Source: Lota lota (taxonomy: Eukaryota; Chordata; Actinopteri; Gadiformes; Lotidae). Taken from it: a stretch of DNA of 64,000 nucleotides. The notes below the pieces were generated by a model. The model saw nothing but the letters and a program-made list of their open reading frames with translations, had not been told where the DNA came from and did no database searches. Within the stretch, counting starts at the first letter, position 1. Each line of letters starts with the position of its first letter. The position numbers and the translations under genes were made by a program. Below are positions 59,834 through 64,000 of this stretch, one piece after another. The stretch is taken from NCBI GenBank assembly GCA_026745465.1, contig JACYXH010000473.1:7317191-7381190 (forward strand), given 5' to 3'.

Positions 59834-62800
59834 TTCTGTCTGTCTACTGGTCTCTTTCACTCACTAACTATCTATCATATCATTACTTTAATGTTAATAA
59901 ATATTTAATTTCCTATCCTCTGCCTCAATTGTTCCTATCTATCACCCTATTCTATGTTTATATCTATCTATTAATATATCCATCCATCATAGCACGTCAT
60001 TATTGTAATAAAAACAATGTCAATGGTTGAGTCTTCCTTTACATGTCTTTCTTCTTCATGAGAAACAGGGCTCCCCTCATCTCCTCTGCTCTGCTCCCCA
60101 GGTTCCTGACGGACCTGGAGCTGGCCTGTAAGAGCAAGGCATTTGACGTCCACAAGCTGGTCATCTCCTCGGTCAGCCAGTACTTCAGGGAGATCCTGGC
60201 CAAGGACCCTGGCATGAAGCGCCTGGAGCTGCCCTCCCTCTCACCTCTAGGTAGGCCTCTATAACCTGCATGGAAGGCCTCCATTGCCATAAGGTAGGCC
60301 TCCATTACCTGCAGGTAGGCCTCTATAACCTGAAGCCTCCATTACCTGCAGGTAGGCCTCTATAACCTGAAGCCTCCATTACCTGCAGGTAGGCCTCTAT
60401 AACCTGAAGCCTCCATTACCTGCAGGTAGGCCTCTATAACCTGAAGCCTCCATTACCTGCAGGTAGGCCTCTATAACCTGAAGCCTCCATTACCTGCAGG
60501 TAGGCCTCTATAACCTGAAGCCTCCATTACCTGCAGGTAGGCCTCTATAACCTGAAGCCTCCATTACCTGCAGGTAGGCCTCTATAACCTGAAGCCTCCA
60601 TTACCTGCAGGTAGGCCTCTATAACCTGAAGCCTCCATTAACACAAGGTAGGCCTCTAAAACCTGCAGGTAGTCCTCCCTACCTCTCTATTTACCTACCT
60701 ACCTAACTGGGAGATTAAAAAGCACTCAATGCTGCTCCTTGTGTGGACATTGCTTTGCTGGGTATCCTAACATCATGTGAATGTGTGCCACCGGACCAAC
60801 GACAAGGTCCTCCAAGGTTCTCCATAGGTTACATCCACGCCTGCTCTCCCCCCTCCAGGGCTGGCGAACGTCATCACCTTCGCCTACCTGGGCCGCGTCC
60901 ACATGTCCCTGTACACCATCGGCTGCACCGTGTCGGCCGCCACCACCCTGCAGATCCCGCAGCTGCTGAAGATGTGCATGGACTTCCTGCTGGCCGAGCT
61001 CAACCTGCAGACGTGCGTGTACGTGTGGAACATCGCCGCCGCCTACGGCCTGCTGCCCGTGCGGGACGCCGCGCGGCGCTTCGTGCTGGAGAACTTCGTG
61101 CCTTTCTCCGAGACGGTGCTGTTCAACCAGCTGACCCTGGAGCAGATCTCCGCCTTCCTGCGGGACGACAGCCTGGTGCTGCCCACCGAGGTCGTGGCCT
61201 TCCAGGTCAGAGTTCCAAGATCACGCTGGAAAGCGGCGATGTCACTTGTAAAAGTGACAGGTCCCGGCCCCCGAAGAACCACTGTCAGACTCGCAAATTG
61301 AGTAAATAGCTTGATGCGTCCTTTAACGAGAATGTATTTTCACTTCAAATCTGTGCCTTGTATATTTAGTTTGTTCTTAAAATACGGACACAGATCTCAT
61401 GTCAGAGAACCGCACACCAGCTCTTCTTCTAAGCTTGCTGATGGCCGCTTTAGCAAGATGGCCGACATAGGACCGGGGCCGAACCCAGGGCTATTTCTAC
61501 CCAGGCCTAAAAACAGACCCTAACCCCACCCCCACCCGCCCACCAACATGCACCACCAACACCCCCACCCACCCAAACAGCTGCTCCACCCTGCACCTGC
61601 ACAATAACTGTCAGGACAAACCGGATTGGTTGAACTCACTGTACACTAGAAGGCTTAAGTATTAATATACCGACACTGTTTTAGACTTAGAGAGCTAGCG
61701 TCCTTAGGGGTGGGGGTATTGGCGATATATTTAAAACACCAACTGATTGGTGTGTGTCATTAGAGTGCTAAGTATAAATAATTGTATCTTTCCCTTCTGA
61801 ACCTTTTCCTACTGTTTGGCGAGTGTGTGTGTGTGTGTGTGTGTGTGGAATATGTTTTGACAGGACAGGACCAAACACACAACAAAAACAACAAAAAGAA
61901 AACGCCTACAAAAATACCAAACAATTAACCCCGACCCCTTGTTCTCCTCCCCCACAGCTGGCCATGAAGTGGCTGGACTTCGACGAGACGCGTCACGTGC
62001 ACGGCGCAGAGCTGCTCGCCCACGTGCGCTTCGAGACCATCCCGGCCAGCGAGCTGGTGAGCCAGGTCCAGCCTGTGGCGCGCATGATGCTGGACCCTCA
62101 CTGTCACCGCCTGCTGGTGGACGCCATGAACTACCACCTGCTGCCCTACCAGCAGAACACGCTGCAGTCCCGCCGCACCCAGGTGCGCGGCGGCCAGCAG
62201 ACCCTGCTCACCATCGGCGGGCGCCCGTCCATCACCGAGCGTGCCCTGAGTCGCGAGGTGAGATCCCTACCCTCTCCTCTCTCCGATAAACCTCCCCCGA
62301 CCCGGTCTGTTAATGCGTTAAAGAGCCACTACATTTCCCCAGTTGGTACAGTCCACTGGGTAGGCTGGTAGGGCCCCTACTTTTTTTGCCTGTTGGTACA
62401 GTGGTACAATGTACTGTGGACATTGGGGTTCGAACCAAGAACCCTTTTTCGCTGGGAGTCAAACAACCCCGACCACTGTACTATCCTATAGCATTGACCT
62501 TTGACCTCGACTTTGACCCACTCCAGGTGCTGTGGAGAGACCCGCGTGAGGGCGGAGCCACCTGGCGCCACCTGTCCCAGCTTCCTGCCAAGAGCTTCAA
62601 CCAGTGTGTGGCGGTGATGGATGGCTTCCTGTACGTGGCTGGAGGGGAGGACCAGAACGATGCCCGCAACCAGGCCAAGCACGCCGTCAGCACCCTCAGC
62701 AGGTGACCAGACCCTCCGCCTAGAATGGAACGCATCCTATGATGCATCGCTTGCTTCGTCCTGAAAGCTATGATGAAGGGTTGTACAAATATCAACATTT

Positions 62801-63731
62801 GACTTGATCACTCCGAACCCTTATCTAAACTGCAGCAACGTGAATCCAATGAGTTTTGATAACACATTAGGTCAGTTTACAGCTGTCTGTCTTATATAGT
62901 CTCTTATCCTCCTCTTTGCGCTCTCGTCCAATCAGATACGACCCCCGCTTCAACACCTGGCTCCACCTGGCCAGCATGCGCCAGCGCCGCACGCACTTCT
63001 CCCTGGCCGCCACCGGGGGGCGCCTGTTCGCCATCGGCGGCCGCAACGTGGAGGGCCTGCTGGCCACCACGGAGAGCTACCTGCCCTCCGCCAACGCATG
63101 GCAGATGCGCGCCCCGATGGAGGTGCCACGCTGCTGCCACGCCAGCGCCACCCTGCCCTCGGGAGACATCCTGGTGTCCGGCGGCTACATCAACTGCGCC
63201 TACTCGCGCTCCGTGGCGTGCTACAGCGTGGAGAGCGATAGCTGGAGCGAGCGGCCGTCCCTGGAGACCCCCCGCGGCTGGCACTGCTCGGCCACCCTGG
63301 GCGGCAACGTGTACGTGGCGGGCGGCAGCCAGCTGGGCGCGGGCGGCGAGCGCGTGGACGTGCTGTCGGTGGAGGTGTTCTCGCCGGAGGGCGGGGCCTG
63401 GAGCCGGGCGGCACCGCTGCCCCTGGGCGTTAGCACGGCGGGGCTGTCGCCGCTGGGCGACAAGCTGTTCCTGCTGGGCGGCTGGAACGAGGCGGAGAAG
63501 CGGTACAAGGCGGCGGTGCAGCGCTACGACCCGGCCACCGACAGCTGGTCCGCGGCCGAGGACCTGCCCGAGCCCACGGTGGGCGTGTCCTGCTGCACGC
63601 TCACGCTGCCGCCCCGCCAGGCCGCGCGGCGCCCGCAGCACCGCAACACGCCGCAGGCCGCGCACGAGGAACCCGCTAGGGTCAGGAGCAGGGAGAGCAG
63701 CGCCAACCCACCTCTGATCATCAGCGCATAG
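59240..63731 (+). CDS. klhl31: KLHL31-like BTB-BACK-Kelch protein
   Basis: Kelch-like adaptor, probably for cullin-3 ubiquitin ligases; mammalian KLHL31 is a skeletal-muscle sarcomere protein. Six coding exons: 59240-59562, 60102-60250, 60859-61205, 61958-62257, 62527-62702, 62936-63731; 696 residues (human KLHL31 634). ATG 59240 is the first in-frame ATG; the frame continues upstream only through (AAC)n. BTB spans about residues 95-200 ([38 protein letters not shown]). BACK spans about 205-330 and includes [16 protein letters not shown] and [13 protein letters not shown]. Kelch repeats start at LLTIGGRP and include [46 protein letters not shown] and a final WNEAEKRYK region. The last exons are very GC-rich. 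The C-terminal 45 residues are low complexity. KLHL31 lies on human 6p12, away from ELOA, so this may be a teleost paralogue; the symbol is therefore tentative. Confidence 0.85.
59700..59880. repeat. (TATC)n/(TGTC)n tetranucleotide repeat in Kelch intron 1
   Basis: Mixed TCTA and TCTG runs: a TCTATCTATC array, then TGTCTGTCTG. An open frame rich in Leu, Ser and Tyr here is an artefact. Confidence 0.9.
60250..60660 (+). repeat. 37-base minisatellite starting at the exon 2 splice donor of the Kelch gene
   Basis: GCAGGTAGGC recurs exactly every 37 bases at 60311, 60348, 60385, 60422, 60459, 60496, 60533, 60570 and 60607, with degenerate copies on both sides. The first degenerate unit is the real exon 2 donor (CTAG then GTAGGCCTCTATAACC at 60247-60266). 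Each unit repeats GGTAGGCCTCTATAACC, CTGAAGCCTCC and ATTACCTGCA. Confidence 0.95.
62385..62480 (+). repeat. SINE-like fragment in Kelch intron 4
   Basis: Shares 19 identical bases around the B-box-like GGTTCGAACC with 48263-48281. It is preceded by TTGGTACAGTGGTACAATG. Confidence 0.5.
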
Positions 63732-63864
63732 ACAGAGAGAGAGAGACATAGAGAGAGGGAAGAACGGGATGGAGAGAGATGGTTGTCAGAGGGAAGCGTA
63801 GAAAAACGTACAGGGTGATGGGAAAGAGGGGAAGTGATGGATAGAAAAGCAGTTGGGGTGGCTG

Positions 63865-63870
63865 AATAAA
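63865..63870 (+). terminator. Candidate polyadenylation signal of the Kelch gene
   Basis: AATAAA 134 bases after the stop codon. Confidence 0.45.
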
Positions 63871-63894
63871 AGGAGGAGATGAGGGCTGTGTAGC

Positions 63895-64000
63895 GACGGG
63901 GGTCTCAAACCTTGGCCTAAGGGCCAAATCTGGCCCACCGTCCCCATATGTTAAGAACAAACAAACAAATGTATGTCCTTTCCGTTCCACTTTGGTTTGA
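63895..64000. mobile_element. Start of a hAT-like element cut by the window end
   Basis: GGGGGTCTCAAACCTTGGCC and GGGCCAAATCTGGCCC are typical of the first bases of hAT non-autonomous elements. The rest lies outside the window. Confidence 0.5.

Noticed and set aside
59700-60030. Frames rich in Leu/Ser/Tyr/Ile
   Set aside because: TATC/TGTC tetranucleotide repeat in Kelch intron 1.
60250-60660. CRISPR array
   Set aside because: The repeats are head-to-tail without unique spacers and lie in a vertebrate intron; this is a minisatellite.
62904-63749. Minus-strand frame of 281 codons opposite the last Kelch exon
   Set aside because: GC-rich antisense shadow; the plus frame encodes clear Kelch repeats.

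Overview
The window is vertebrate genomic DNA, almost certainly from a teleost fish. It holds multi-exon genes with GT-AG introns, vertebrate nuclear housekeeping proteins, an L2-type LINE remnant and hAT-like non-autonomous elements. Dinucleotide (CA/GT), poly-G and tetranucleotide repeats are unusually dense; such density is known from gadiform fishes such as cods, but the species cannot be proven from the sequence. There are no operons and no bacterial or viral genes.

Layout, left to right. (1) 1-6056, minus strand: SFPQ copy A (nine of ten coding exons; the last lies off the left edge). (2) 7648-9640, minus: a 5'-truncated LYPLA2 pseudogene with an in-frame stop. (3) about 10430-12750: a decayed L2-clade LINE, then gene-free AT-rich DNA with hairpins and short elements to about 18160. 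(4) 18551-28075, minus: SFPQ copy B, complete. (5) 30470-35546 plus a probable 5' UTR exon near 38378, minus: intact LYPLA2 (acyl-protein thioesterase 2). (6) 39919-42897, minus: PITHD1. (7) 44523-53533, minus: ELOA (Elongin A). (8) 53.6-59.2 kb: gene-poor, microsatellite-rich. (9) 59240-63731, plus: a KLHL31-like BTB-BACK-Kelch protein.

The main event is a tandem segmental duplication. About 1-10060 is homologous to about 21025-32880, introns included. The right breakpoint falls in LYPLA2 intron 5, so SFPQ was copied whole and LYPLA2 was copied without its first exons. Both SFPQ copies stay open, but their low-complexity first exons have diverged in opposite directions: copy A expanded a Gln/Lys/Glu block, copy B a proline-rich 9-residue repeat. 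Copy B also carries changes at conserved RNA-recognition positions. ELOA, PITHD1 and LYPLA2 are also neighbours in the same relative orientation in human 1p36, so that block is ancestral.

Functionally the genes are mostly independent: two paraspeckle/splicing DBHS proteins, a protein depalmitoylase, a PITH-domain protein, an RNA polymerase II elongation factor/ubiquitin-ligase subunit and a cullin-3-type adaptor. All exon limits below were read by eye from splice motifs, reading-frame continuity and similarity to remembered vertebrate proteins; none has been tested with transcripts.
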